Source: Haladaptatus litoreus (GTDB lineage Archaea; Halobacteriota; Halobacteria; Halobacteriales; Haladaptataceae). Taken from it: a stretch of DNA of 64,000 nucleotides. The stretch lies in assembly GCF_900156425.1 (NCBI RefSeq), contig NZ_FTNO01000001.1, forward strand, positions 1,178,001 to 1,242,000. The letters run 5' to 3'. The translations under genes were made by a program, and so were the position numbers. Of the stretch, positions 1 through 8,335 are shown one piece after another (the stretch's first letter is position 1; the number at the start of each line of letters is the position of its first letter). The notes below the pieces were generated by a model. That model was given only the letters and a program-made list of their open reading frames with translations. It ran no database searches and was not told the origin of the DNA.

Positions 1-309
1 CGACACCGTCGCGGTGCTTCGTGTGTGCGTCGTCCGTTCGATGATTTTTACGTTTCCGGCGTTCGAACCGACGCCCACTTCCTCGCATTTCTGATGTTCG
101 TGGCAAGTCGCCCCATCGGTTTTGACGAATAGTCGGTACCGCGGCTCTGTTTTGGACTCGCCGAGAAACCGCTCGCAGGCACGTCCCATCGCTGGCTGTG
201 GCCCAACGAGGAGCAACCCGCTTCCACGGCGTTTGAGTCCCGCCAGTGTCCGGGTAAAGGCTGCCGCTGTCTCCGACGAGTGGGCACTGTTTTCGCCACG
301 GTTCTGCAT
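1..309 (-). CDS. DUF7504-like protein, N-terminal part (cut by window edge)
   Basis: The reading frame is open for 103 codons from ATG at 309 to the left edge, so the C-terminus is missing. The visible part runs from an N-terminal helix (TAAAFTRTLAGLKRRG) into a beta strand SGLLLVGPQPAM and then RYRLFVKTD. This order matches haloarchaeal DUF7504 (HTR-like) proteins, which resemble degenerate RecA/KaiC-fold regulators; the family call is from memory. A TATA element lies about 29 bases upstream of the ATG, supporting this start and a leaderless mRNA. It diverges from the reductase gene at 425. No biochemical role can be given. Confidence 0.7.
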   Translation of the reverse strand, partial: MQNRGENSAHSSETAAAFTRTLAGLKRRGSGLLLVGPQPAMGRACERFLGESKTEPRYRLFVKTDGATCHEHQKCEEVGVGSNAGNVKIIERTTHTRSTATVS

Positions 310-333
310 TGTTTCACATATATTATTTACTGT

Positions 334-343
334 ATTATAAATT
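334..343 (-). promoter_or_regulatory. TATA box for the DUF7504-like gene
   Basis: On the minus strand this reads AATTTATAAT, centred about 29 bases before the ATG at 309, the haloarchaeal position for a leaderless transcript. Confidence 0.6.
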
Positions 344-424
344 TTCGGGTAGGCGCGTCAGAACTATCGGCAAACACGGCAGTGTCTGTAGCTATTTTCA
401 CTACCAAATGCGTAGACGAAGACG

Positions 425-1510
425 ATGTCCGACGACCTATTCAGCAGCATCTCGTTTCGGGACAGTACTGCGCGAAATCGTGTGATGGTGTCTCCGATGT
501 GTCAGTATTCCTGCACAGGAGACGGGTTGGCGACCGACTGGCACCGCGTTCACCTCGGAAGTCGCGCGACCGGCGGCGCGGGAATCGTCATGACGGAGGC
601 AACGGCCGTCGAACCTCGCGGTCGTATCTCGCCCAACGACCTCGGCATCTGGAGCGAGGAACACGCTGACGCGCTCGAACCCGTCGCGCGATTCATCCGC
701 GAACAGGGGTCGGTTCCGGCAATTCAGCTCGCGCACGCGGGGAGAAAAGCGAGTAAGTCCCGACCGTGGGAGGGAAACACTCCACTGCAATCCGACGAAG
801 GCGGCTGGGAAACCGCCGCACCGAGCGCCGATACGTGGCCCTACGAGTCCGAGCCGCCGGAAATTCGCGAGATGACGAAAGACGACATCGGAACCGTCGT
901 GGACGCCTTCGCAACCGCGGCACAGCACTCCCTCGATGCCGGATTCGAAATCGCAGAAGTTCACGCCGCCCACGGCTATCTGCTCCACGAATTTCTCTCA
1001 CCGGCCGCGAACCACCGCGAGGACGAGTACGGCGGAAGTTTCGAAAATCGAACCCGTATCGTCCGCGAAGTGACCGAAACAGTTCGTGAAATCTGGCCAG
1101 ACGACAAACCCGTGTTCATCCGAATTTCCGCGACTGACTGGCTTCCGAACCGGGATTCGTGGACAATCGAGGAGTCGGTTCGGCTCGCGAACCAACTCTC
1201 CGACGTGGTTGACCTCATCGACGTGAGCGCTGGCGGTTTGCATCCCGACCAGCAGATTCCGAGCACCGGCCCGAACTATCAGGTTCCCTACGCCGAGCGA
1301 ATCCGCGAACAGACCGAAATTCCGGTCGGCGCAGTCGGCGGGATTACCGAACCGACGCAGGCCGACGCCCTCATCCGGAACGAACGCGCCGACCTCGCTG
1401 TCGTCGGACGTGAACACCTCCGCGACCCGTACTTCACGCTTCACGCTGCCGAAGAACTGGGGGCGGAAGACCGAATCGAGTGGCCACAGCAGTACCGGCG
1501 CGCGGTGTAG
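425..1510 (+). CDS. Old-yellow-enzyme family NADH:flavin oxidoreductase (YqjM-like)
   Basis: A 361-residue TIM-barrel flavoenzyme expected to bind FMN and reduce activated C=C bonds of enones or enoyl compounds with NAD(P)H. The N-terminus (RNRVMVSPMCQYS) and HAAHGYLLHEFLSP followed by NHREDEYGG are typical of the class that includes YqjM/NamA; GAVGGI and VVGREHLRDP near the C-terminus form the phosphate-binding part. Length equals that of single-domain YqjM enzymes, so the Fe-S and second flavin domains of 2,4-dienoyl-CoA reductases are absent. It stands alone, divergent from the DUF7504-like gene and convergent with the frameshifted gene at 1567-2641. The physiological substrate is unknown. 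Confidence 0.9.
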   Translation: MSDDLFSSISFRDSTARNRVMVSPMCQYSCTGDGLATDWHRVHLGSRATGGAGIVMTEATAVEPRGRISPNDLGIWSEEHADALEPVARFIREQGSVPAIQLAHAGRKASKSRPWEGNTPLQSDEGGWETAAPSADTWPYESEPPEIREMTKDDIGTVVDAFATAAQHSLDAGFEIAEVHAAHGYLLHEFLSPAANHREDEYGGSFENRTRIVREVTETVREIWPDDKPVFIRISATDWLPNRDSWTIEESVRLANQLSDVVDLIDVSAGGLHPDQQIPSTGPNYQVPYAERIREQTEIPVGAVGGITEPTQADALIRNERADLAVVGREHLRDPYFTLHAAEELGAEDRIEWPQQYRRAV

Positions 1511-1566
1511 TCTCTCGGCCTACACCAACTCATCTTTTCAGGCTTGCGCCCACTCGTCTTTCGGGC

Positions 1567-2641
1567 CTACACCCACTCACCTTCGAGATACTGTTTGACC
1601 GTTTTCGAGGTGTCGGGAATCGACACGAGCGTCGCCGCCGTCGTGGTCGTATTCGTGGACGTTTCCGTGGTGGTCGTCGTATTCGTCTCCGTCGTGGTGG
1701 TCGTTGTCGTGGTAGTCGTCCCGCCCGAACCCTCGTCGGTAACTCGTTCCACGATGGTTCCGCCGTCGCCAACCGCGACATCGACGCCGTTCGACCCGTG
1801 CGATGCGCCGCGGAATGTCGTTTCGACCGACGTTTGCTGTCGTTGCCACTGTCCCGCCGAAAGCCGTTCGTACATTTTACCGCCGACTCCTGCCGCGAGG
1901 CCATCGTCCCCGTCTCGGTCGATAGCGCGGATGGCCTGCCGTCCGCCGTCGATGACGTGTGGCGTCCAGCGGAAGCCGTCGTATCGGTAGACGATTCCGC
2001 CGCCGCCCGCGACGTTCACGTCTTTTTCGCCGACGCTGGCGATGTCGAAGAAGTTCTGTCCGGCGAAGTCGATGCCCGGAATGGTGGAACCGCCACCCGG
2101 CTTGATGACATCCTCGTACTTCATCGCGCCACTGCTCTGGCGGACGCCGACGAGTAGTTCGCCGGAACCGTTGACGAAGTAGAGTCGTTCGTCCTCGCCG
2201 CCGTTTCCAGTGACTGCAAGTCTTCCCACGTGCTCGTCTTCCCTTTCGGCGCGGAGTAGTTGGTCAGCGTCTCCGTCTCCACGTCGTATTCGCCGATGAC
2301 GCCGCTTCCACCGACGAACCAGATTCGGTTTCCGTCGTCAGTTACGTCCACGCCGATCAACGGACGACTCAGGCCTGCGGGCCGTATTCGACGACTTTCT
2401 CCCAACCGCTCTTACGACGAGCGAGGACATCGCCGCCCGCGCCGACAGCGAACGGGCCTTCCGACGTATCGACAACGCCGTTCAGCGTTTTGGTCGTCGG
2501 TGATTCGATGGAACTCCACTCGTCCGACGATTCCGTCTGTGCTGACGTTACCAAACTCGCAATTCCAACAGAGGCGACTGCGGTTGCCCCTCCAACTCGA
2601 AGAAACTGGCGTCGTGTCTTTTTGGGCATTTGGTCACGCAC
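1567..2641 (-). pseudogene. Exported beta-propeller-like protein, two frameshifts
   Basis: Three overlapping frames make up one protein of about 355 residues. Frame 1 (from 2641) starts with a twin-arginine signal (KKTRRQFLRVGG then a hydrophobic stretch) and continues to WEKVVEYGPQA before a stop near 2370. Frame 2 carries GVDVTDDGNRIWFVGGSG down to about 2225. Frame 3 continues from LAVTGNGGEDERLYFVNG to the stop at 1567. Short repeats of the GxGG...V type suggest a YCF48/WD-like propeller. A Thr-rich linker of about 30 residues precedes the C-terminal segment (KTVKQYLEGEWV). Each junction needs one extra base. Either the gene is dead or two sequencing errors occur. A TATA element (CTTATATTTG) about 26 bases before 2641 supports the start. 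Confidence 0.75.
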
Positions 2642-2797
2642 CGTTTTGGTATTCCCAGTACAAATATAAGTAATACTTTGACCTCACAAAATAATAATCT
2701 AATTTCTGCTAGTTCCTAATTTTCCTTTCAGATAAAAAGTACAACGTCCAAAACAGTATCCGTTGAATGAGAATTCACACACTCGTTTCTCTGCGTT

Positions 2798-3286
2798 TCA
2801 TTCGTCCCGGTTTCGCTCGTTTTCCGGAAGTGCATCGTCGCGGGCATTGTACTGCTCGCCGAAGGTTTCGGTCACTTCCGCCTCCTCGTCCCACGCGACG
2901 TAGTAGTCGGAAAGCACGCCCGCGACTGTTTCCCCCAACTCGTCCAGTTCCTCGTTGATTTCAGACACCTGTGACCACGAGTCGAGCGATGGATGCAGTT
3001 CCTCCCAGTCGTTTTCGATTTCCGGCGATTCGTACTGCACTTCCTCTGACTCCTCGTCCCAAAAGAAATCGAGGTCGGAAAGCAAATCGAGGTCGAGGAG
3101 TACGCGATACGACTCCTCGGAAAGCGGCGTCTCCGCTGCCCACTCGCGGAATCCTTCCTCCCACGCGTTTTCCTCGCCGTCGAGGTACTCTTGCAAGTCG
3201 CCCCGGTTCTCTCCATCGGGTTCGTACTGGTCTTCACGCTCTCCGTCGATGGTCGGCGCGTCGGGTGTGCTCACGTCCAGACTCAT
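2798..3286 (-). CDS. Hypothetical acidic soluble protein
   Basis: A 162-residue protein with no signal peptide or membrane segment, very rich in Glu and Asp (for example WDEESEEVQYESPEIENDWEEL). I do not recognise the family. Predicted helices near the C-terminus (SQVSEINEELDELGETVAGVLSD) suggest a small helical domain. The start is supported by a TATA element 28 bases upstream. The downstream neighbour is the frameshifted exported protein and the upstream neighbour is the HAD hydrolase on the same strand, but each has its own promoter, so no operon is implied. Confidence 0.75.
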   Translation of the reverse strand: MSLDVSTPDAPTIDGEREDQYEPDGENRGDLQEYLDGEENAWEEGFREWAAETPLSEESYRVLLDLDLLSDLDFFWDEESEEVQYESPEIENDWEELHPSLDSWSQVSEINEELDELGETVAGVLSDYYVAWDEEAEVTETFGEQYNARDDALPENERNRDE

Positions 3287-3310
3287 AGCTAGATGGACGC
3301 CGCTCAGAGC

Positions 3311-3318
3311 GATAAACT
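3311..3318 (-). promoter_or_regulatory. TATA box for the acidic hypothetical protein
   Basis: On the minus strand it reads GTTTATCG, centred about 28 bases before the ATG at 3286. Confidence 0.5.
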
Positions 3319-3322
3319 CTCA

Positions 3323-3844
3323 CTACACCCGCCGGAACGCGGTTCCTGCTCTCCGAGCAGTTACCTCGTCACTGTCCGAATCGCCGACGAACAGCGTTTT
3401 CTCCGGATTCGCGCCTAACTGTTCCACCGCGGTCAGGAGCGGTTCGGGATGCGGTTTCCGATTTTCGACCGAGTCCCGACCGACGATTGCCCCAATGTCT
3501 TTCGAAATGCCGTGTGCGTCCAACGCCTCGCGGCACGCCGCCTCGCAGTTGAGCGAACAGATGCCGACCGGTACGTTCGCTTCGACTAGCTTGTCCATAT
3601 CCGGTAGTCGCTCGGAATTTCGTGCGCCTTCGCGCTCCGCCGCCGCGATGTGCGGTTCGATGTCCGCCATGGCACCGATTTCCTCCGCAATCGGCACCAA
3701 ATCCAACGCATCGTCTGCGTCCGGATTTTCGCCGTGTTCCCGAAGTATCGGTTTGATTTCCTCCGCCGTTTCCTCCCAATCCACGGCGAGTCGGACCAAC
3801 GTTCCGTCGAGGTCGTACACGATAGCGTCGTATGAAGTAGTCAT
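3323..3844 (-). CDS. HAD-superfamily hydrolase (phosphoglycolate phosphatase-like)
   Basis: A 173-residue haloacid-dehalogenase phosphatase. Motif I is YDLDGTLV near residue 8, with the nucleophile Asp and acid/base Asp. Motif II is GICSLN, with Ser. Motif III is the Lys in RKPHPEP. Motif IV is LFVGDSDSD. The short helical cap follows motif I. Such enzymes dephosphorylate small phosphometabolites; the substrate is not predictable. I start at 3844 (MTTSYDAIVYDLDG) although the frame stays open upstream, because motif I then sits at the usual distance and a TATA-like TTTATA lies about 28 bases upstream. It diverges from the CobW gene across an 84-base gap. Confidence 0.85.
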   Translation of the reverse strand: MTTSYDAIVYDLDGTLVRLAVDWEETAEEIKPILREHGENPDADDALDLVPIAEEIGAMADIEPHIAAAEREGARNSERLPDMDKLVEANVPVGICSLNCEAACREALDAHGISKDIGAIVGRDSVENRKPHPEPLLTAVEQLGANPEKTLFVGDSDSDEVTARRAGTAFRRV

Positions 3845-3928
3845 ATTTGTAACCAATGGGAATTCTGTATAAATGCTTTCTCGCCATTCGATGCGTGGAA
3901 AATACATCGTTCGACCAGTTTCAATCGC

Positions 3929-5125
3929 TTGACTGCTCCGCGAATTACCATGCCAATTGCTATCCCGAAGCAGACCGATACCGAAACTATGGGGGACGAA
4001 CGAATTCCAATTACGGTCGTTACCGGCTGTCTCGGGGCGGGAAAAACGACGCTCATCAACCACGTTCTCGACGACCCCGGCGACCGCAGTGTCGCAGTCG
4101 TCGTCAACGACGTGGGGGAAGTGAACGTCGATACCGAACTCATACAGGGCGCGACCGACGACATCGTAGACCTCTCGAACGGCTGTCTCTGCTGCCAGCT
4201 GCAGGATGATCTTCGCTTGACGCTCGCGCTGCTGCGCGACAGCCGCGAGTTCGACTGCCTCCTCATCGAAGCATCGGGCGTGAGCGAACCGATTCCGCTC
4301 GCTCGGACGCTCCTCGGAATGGACGACGAGGAAGTAGACCCGACAGACGAGTATCGCTTAGATACGATGGTTTCGGTCGTCGATAGCGTCGGCTTCGCAA
4401 ACGCATTCGACACGGAAACCGGTCAGTTACGTGATGCGGGTGCAGGTAGCCAGCGCCCATTGACCGATGTGCTAGTCGAAACCGTCGAGTTTTGTGATTT
4501 GCTCCTGTTGAACAAATGCGACGTGCTTCCCGAAGATTCGCTGGACGAGGTCGAAGCTCTCGTCAGGGAACTCCAACCGAACGCGGAACTGATTCGGACG
4601 ATAGATGCCGCCGTCCCTCCCGAAACGATTCTCGAAACCGACCGATTCGATTTCGAGGAGGCGCGGCGCTCGCCGGGTTGGAAACACGCGCTGGCGAGTG
4701 CTAGAAGTACTGACCACGATGTCGAACACGACCACGGGGAGCATTCTCACCGAGAACACGACGCGGAAACCGAATCTGTCGCTGACCGCATCGAAACCCT
4801 CGTCTACGAGCGAGAGCGCCCGTTTCATCCCGACCGACTGAACGCGTGGCTGGACGATTGGGATGGCAGTATCGCTCGAACGAAAGGCGTCTGTTGGATA
4901 GCCGGGTGGGACGACGACGCGATGGGATTGAATCAAGCCGGGCCGTCGGTTCGGTGCGGGTCGCTCGGGGAGTGGAACCCAGACGAGCGAACGACGCGGC
5001 TCGTTCTCATCGGTACGGACATCGACGAAGACAGCGTTACGGCCGCACTCGACAGATGTCTCGTCAGACCGGATGAGGGAGACGTTTCGCGGAAGCCGGA
5101 ACGGGGGCCGTTTCCGCGGCGCTGA
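3929..5125 (+). CDS. CobW/P47K-family G3E GTPase (metal chaperone type)
   Basis: A 398-residue G3E GTPase. Walker A is GCLGAGKT (residues 33-40), the family metal-binding motif is CLCC in SNGCLCCQLQ, and the guanine-specificity motif is NKCD. A His-rich stretch (DHDVEHDHGEHSHREHD) separates the GTPase from the CobW C-terminal domain (VCWIAGW...), as expected for a zinc or cobalt chaperone. Known members insert metals into client enzymes or act under zinc starvation; which metal is used here is inference. Later ATGs at 3950 and 3989 are possible starts; 3929 is preferred because an AT-rich TATA-like element sits 28 bases upstream. A 48-residue Cys-pair protein is encoded convergently right at its stop. 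Confidence 0.85.
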   Translation: MTAPRITMPIAIPKQTDTETMGDERIPITVVTGCLGAGKTTLINHVLDDPGDRSVAVVVNDVGEVNVDTELIQGATDDIVDLSNGCLCCQLQDDLRLTLALLRDSREFDCLLIEASGVSEPIPLARTLLGMDDEEVDPTDEYRLDTMVSVVDSVGFANAFDTETGQLRDAGAGSQRPLTDVLVETVEFCDLLLLNKCDVLPEDSLDEVEALVRELQPNAELIRTIDAAVPPETILETDRFDFEEARRSPGWKHALASARSTDHDVEHDHGEHSHREHDAETESVADRIETLVYERERPFHPDRLNAWLDDWDGSIARTKGVCWIAGWDDDAMGLNQAGPSVRCGSLGEWNPDERTTRLVLIGTDIDEDSVTAALDRCLVRPDEGDVSRKPERGPFPRR

Positions 5126-5272
5126 CTACGCAAGTTGGTCGCGGAGGTCGTCCCACGATTCGTGAAAACCGTATTCGTCGTCGCTGCGGGAACCGACTGC
5201 ACGTTGGTACACGTCATCGTAGTCGAGGAGTTTCGTCCAGCCGTCCTCGCGGGCGGTGCAGTATTGGCACAT
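5126..5272 (-). CDS. Small CxxC protein next to CobW gene
   Basis: A 48-residue protein beginning MCQYCTAREDGWTKL and ending in an acidic helix (HESWDDLRDQLA). The single CxxC pair could bind a metal as a dimer. The frame opens further upstream, but the start with the Cys pair at residues 2-5 is the usual pattern for such small haloarchaeal proteins. Its stop abuts the stop of the CobW gene with no gap, so the two are convergent. A link to metal handling is only positional. Confidence 0.55.
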   Translation of the reverse strand: MCQYCTAREDGWTKLLDYDDVYQRAVGSRSDDEYGFHESWDDLRDQLA

Positions 5273-5368
5273 AGTAGTACGGAATGCGGTGAACGGGAAT
5301 AATTCTTTGTGGTGGTTTGTATTCGACGTTTCCCGTCCGTATCCGCCAGCATGCATCCCTCCAATTTA

Positions 5369-5390
5369 ATATAGCGAAATAGAATATATG
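5369..5390 (+). promoter_or_regulatory. TATAGCGAAATA-type motif, copy 1
   Basis: The string ATATAGCGAAATAGAATATA lies 45-66 bases before the acetyltransferase start. Near-identical strings occur at 14518-14542 and, on the other strand, 17024-17048 and around 43050-43075. It could be a BRE/TATA promoter core (CGAAA followed by TAGAATATATG) or a regulator site. Confidence 0.4.
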
Positions 5391-5434
5391 TGTGCGGTAC
5401 GAACCTATTTCTCATTTCACAACAATCCACGATT

Positions 5435-6631
5435 ATGCCCGAATACCGCCCGATTCCCGCAAAACGCAAGCGGGAGTACGAGGAGTTTTTGCATTACGCC
5501 TTCCGTCCGGAAGACGGCCCGAAGTCGGACGAGGATGACGACGACAAACCGGAACTCGGCGACCGACGGGGACTTTTCGACGGCGACGACCTCCGCTGTG
5601 TCTGCAAACACCACTGGTTCACCACACACATTCGCGGTGAGTGGCACGAGATGGCCGGACTATCCGCCGTCGCCTCGCCGCCCGAGAGTCGTCGCAGGGG
5701 ATTGGTACAGCAGTTGCTCGCAGATTCGCTCGCCGAGTATCGTGAAAACGAGGTGTATTTTTCGGCCCTTTGGCCCTTCTCCTACGAATTTTACCGAAAA
5801 TACGGCTGGGGGACGGTGAACAAGTACACGAAGTACGAGACGACGCCCGATGCTCTCGCGCTGGACACCGAACCGGCGGGCGAGTTCCGCCGACTCGATG
5901 CCGACGAGTGGGAACTGCTCCAATCGGTGTTCGACGCACACAGCCAGAAGTACGCGCTTTCCATCGACCGAACGGAAGACTGGTGGCGACGCCGCGTTTT
6001 CGAAGGGTGGAAGAAAGACCCCTACGTGTATGCGTGGACGAAAGAGGGCGAAAACGACGCTCGTGGCTACGTCGTCTACACGATTGAAGAGAACGATGAC
6101 GGTGACGGCAAGCGACTCAAAATCTGGGAGATGGCTTACGTGGACGACGAAGCCTACCGCCACCTGCTTCGATTCGTTCAGTATCACGACTCACAAGTCG
6201 AAACCGTCGAATTGTCCCACGAACCCGAGGACACGGGCCTTCTCGACATGGTGGACAATCCCCGAGATGTGGACTGTGAGATTGGAACTGGCCCGATGTT
6301 CCGACTCGTGGACGTTCCACGCGCCCTCGAAAGCATCTCCTACCCCGACGAAGTTGAGGGAACTCTCGTCCTCCGCATTACTGACCCGCTTGCAGAGTGG
6401 AACGACGGAACATTCGAACTCGACACCGACGACATCGTCCTCTGCGACCGAACCGACGACGACCCGGACGTGACGCTCGACGTGAACACGCTTTCGCAGT
6501 TAGTTGCCGGATATTACTCCGTCGCCGATGCAGAGCGGTTCGACGCCTGCGCCGTCGAATCGGACGACGCCCGCGCCCGTCTCGACTCGCTGTTTCCGAA
6601 ACGGGACGTGTTCCTCCGTGAAGGATTCTGA
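5435..6631 (+). CDS. Eis-like GNAT N-acetyltransferase with SCP2-like C-terminus
   Basis: A 398-residue protein of the Eis/COG4552 class. The N-terminal GNAT domain has the acetyl-CoA loop in VASPPESRRRGLVQQLL and the ALWPFSYEFYRKYGWG segment; a second GNAT-like domain follows (WDVPVY-type sheet with DARGYVVYTIEE); the C-terminal part (RITDPLAEWNDGTFELD...LDVNTLSQLVAGYYS) is the SCP2-like domain that closes the Eis fold. Relatives acetylate amines, including aminoglycosides and lysines; the substrate here is unknown. I chose ATG 5435 (MPEYRPIPAKRKREYEEF) because the family starts there. The upstream region holds the recurring TATAGCGAAATA motif. Confidence 0.85.
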   Translation: MPEYRPIPAKRKREYEEFLHYAFRPEDGPKSDEDDDDKPELGDRRGLFDGDDLRCVCKHHWFTTHIRGEWHEMAGLSAVASPPESRRRGLVQQLLADSLAEYRENEVYFSALWPFSYEFYRKYGWGTVNKYTKYETTPDALALDTEPAGEFRRLDADEWELLQSVFDAHSQKYALSIDRTEDWWRRRVFEGWKKDPYVYAWTKEGENDARGYVVYTIEENDDGDGKRLKIWEMAYVDDEAYRHLLRFVQYHDSQVETVELSHEPEDTGLLDMVDNPRDVDCEIGTGPMFRLVDVPRALESISYPDEVEGTLVLRITDPLAEWNDGTFELDTDDIVLCDRTDDDPDVTLDVNTLSQLVAGYYSVADAERFDACAVESDDARARLDSLFPKRDVFLREGF

Positions 6632-6664
6632 CGACCACTGTTGACCAGCCTCCGTTCGACCAAC

Positions 6665-6674
6665 CAATATTTTT
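6665..6674 (+). promoter_or_regulatory. TATA box for the coiled-coil protein gene at 6699
   Basis: CAATATTTTT centred 29 bases before the ATG, consistent with a leaderless mRNA. Confidence 0.5.
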
Positions 6675-6698
6675 GTTCTGCGGTGCGAACGTCCGACT

Positions 6699-7418
6699 AT
6701 GCCAGACGACCCGGACGACCTCGAAGACCGAATCGAGGAGTTGGAGACGATGTTGCGCGATTTGCAGACCGAACTCCAACGTCCTCCTCGCGGCCCATTC
6801 GGCCTTCCGCGCCCGCCGACGCCCCGCGAAATGCTTTCGTTCACCAGCGAATACGCCCTCCCAACGCTCATCACCATGCTGGAGGCGAACATCCGCGCGC
6901 TCAAAGCACTCCAGCAAATCATCCGCCTCGTTGACCCCGAATACGATTCGACCGGTGAAGCGCGCTCCGAACTAAGTTCCCGTGCCGGGCGTGCAAGTCA
7001 GGCTACCTTAGACCGCCTCCAATCCACGCTCGAAGATGTCGAAGGTGCACTGACGGAGGGCGGCCTGCCGCAGGAACCGGGCGCGCGCCGAATCCTCGAA
7101 GACGCTCGCCGACTCAGCGACGACATCAAAGGAGAGATTTCTGCGGGGAGGGAGCAGGCCGATAGCAGTCGTGAAACGATAAAAGTAGACGAGGCGGACG
7201 AAGAACGCGAAGACGGCGAGGAAATCGAAATAGGGGAGGAAAAACCGCAGGTCGATGTCGATGCCGAACTGCGCTCGATTCGGGATGAACTGGGTGCTCG
7301 CGGCAACGGTGATTCCGAGGCAAATTTGGATGAGGGCGATGGTTCCGAGGGCGACGACTCGGACGATGGCGCGGAAGGTGGCGCGAGTACTGCCGATTCG
7401 GACGATTCTGAGAAATAG
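6699..7418 (+). CDS. Haloarchaeal coiled-coil protein (probably DUF7547)
   Basis: A 239-residue soluble protein. It opens with a coiled coil (DDLEDRIEELETMLRDLQTEL), a Pro-rich stretch with PPTPREMLSFTSEYALPTLI, and a helical middle (MLEANIRALKALQQIIRLVD) followed by further helices; the last 60 residues are a disordered Asp/Glu/Ser/Gly tail. I believe the family is listed as DUF7547, without known function. No catalytic motif is visible. It is monocistronic: its own TATA is upstream and a hairpin follows the stop by about 50 bases. Confidence 0.75.
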   Translation: MPDDPDDLEDRIEELETMLRDLQTELQRPPRGPFGLPRPPTPREMLSFTSEYALPTLITMLEANIRALKALQQIIRLVDPEYDSTGEARSELSSRAGRASQATLDRLQSTLEDVEGALTEGGLPQEPGARRILEDARRLSDDIKGEISAGREQADSSRETIKVDEADEEREDGEEIEIGEEKPQVDVDAELRSIRDELGARGNGDSEANLDEGDGSEGDDSDDGAEGGASTADSDDSEK

Positions 7419-7466
7419 AACTCTATCGTTTTCTTGCTGTGTTCGGTGATGCTAACTGTTGCCGAC

Positions 7467-7484
7467 TCCACTGAAATCAGTGGA
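7467..7484. terminator. Hairpin after the coiled-coil protein gene
   Basis: TCCACTG pairs with CAGTGGA around a 3-4 base loop, 49 bases after the stop at 7418. No long T run follows, so termination is an inference. Confidence 0.35.
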
Positions 7485-7565
7485 CTGAAAACGCATCAGT
7501 CAACGAAGAATATCTTTTCCAGATTCAGTCACAGTTTAGAGAATCATTTTTGACTAAGTCGATTA

Positions 7566-7840
7566 CAAATCACGGCAACACACAACCGCACCGCGACAGC
7601 CACATCCTCCCCAACCGATTCCTTCGCGCCTCTCGGCGCTCCGTCATCCGCCGTCCGAGCCAAGCTCTGACGAGCCATTCGTTCGCACGGAAAGAGACAC
7701 GCTCTTTCCTGCTCTCGTTCGCTCCTCCGTCACTCACGAGAACTCCTGCGTCGCTCACGAAGATCTCGCGCGATACTCGACAGGCCTTCGGGGTTCCCTC
7801 AGGCCTGCCGACGCGCGCCACCGTGGTTTGTGTCTATTCA
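7566..7840 (+). repeat. Dispersed intergenic repeat, copy A (one-ended)
   Basis: This 275-base non-coding stretch opens with CAAATCACG, carries CCTCCCCAACCGATTCC at 7606-7622 and a block at 7666-7772 that matches 58852-58953 closely, and ends with ACGCGCGCCAC and TATTCA. A hairpin GGAAAGAG/CTCTTTCC (7689-7709) corresponds to a differently sequenced but still paired stem in copy C. The inverted right end seen in copies B and C is missing. The whole gap 7419-7964 holds no convincing gene; the remainder is unremarkable. Confidence 0.75.
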
Positions 7841-7964
7841 AAAAGTCCGAAATTGACTTGGTAGCGCGTGCGGTGGCGGTACGATTGGAGCCGGCAGTAG
7901 ATAGCCACACCGAAGCAAACGAGACATCGAACCTGCTAATCAGACAAAAACTCCTCCCGTCACA

Positions 7965-8333
7965 TCATGTCGTAGGTTCGAACCGATAGCCGTCCCAGTC
8001 CTGACTCTCTTTTTCTCGAATCCCGGCATCCGAATCACGAAGTTCATCCGCATACACTGGTCGAACCTCGTCGCCAATCGCTACCTCGTCACCACCTGTC
8101 ACTTGCCCGATTGTCCGCACTGACTCGCCATCTACATCGAACTCCACGATTGCGAGGTGATTGGGCTGCCGAACGCCGGGCGGCGTCGCGGTGCTGGTCG
8201 TCCACGTTACGACCTCGGCGGTTCTGTCGGTCAAATCCACGGTTTCTGTCTGCGGTTCCGCACACTCCGGACAGCGCGGGTGCCCCGGATTTGTCAGGTG
8301 ACCGTTCGGACAGCGATGTGCTTCGAGCGGCAT
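7965..8333 (-). CDS. DUF35 (OB-fold and zinc ribbon) partner of thiolase-fold protein
   Basis: A 122-residue DUF35 protein. The rubredoxin-like zinc ribbon is formed by CPNGH and CPEC in the first 25 residues; the acyl-CoA-associated OB fold follows (VVTWTTSTATPPG, LAIVEFDVDGESVRTIGQV). DUF35 proteins bind thiolase-superfamily partners, either to channel acyl-CoA between acetoacetyl-CoA thiolase and HMG-CoA synthase in archaea or to support steroid aldolases of the Ltp2 type. The gene starts 2 bases after the thiolase stop, and a GGAGG lies in the thiolase end 10 bases before the ATG, so the two are translated together. Confidence 0.9.
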   Translation of the reverse strand: MPLEAHRCPNGHLTNPGHPRCPECAEPQTETVDLTDRTAEVVTWTTSTATPPGVRQPNHLAIVEFDVDGESVRTIGQVTGGDEVAIGDEVRPVYADELRDSDAGIREKESQDWDGYRFEPTT

Positions 8334-8335
8334 GA

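Noticed and set aside
1620..1720. GTCGTGGTGGTC-type short repeats as a DNA repeat element
   Set aside because: They are simple codons of the Thr-rich linker in the frameshifted exported protein.
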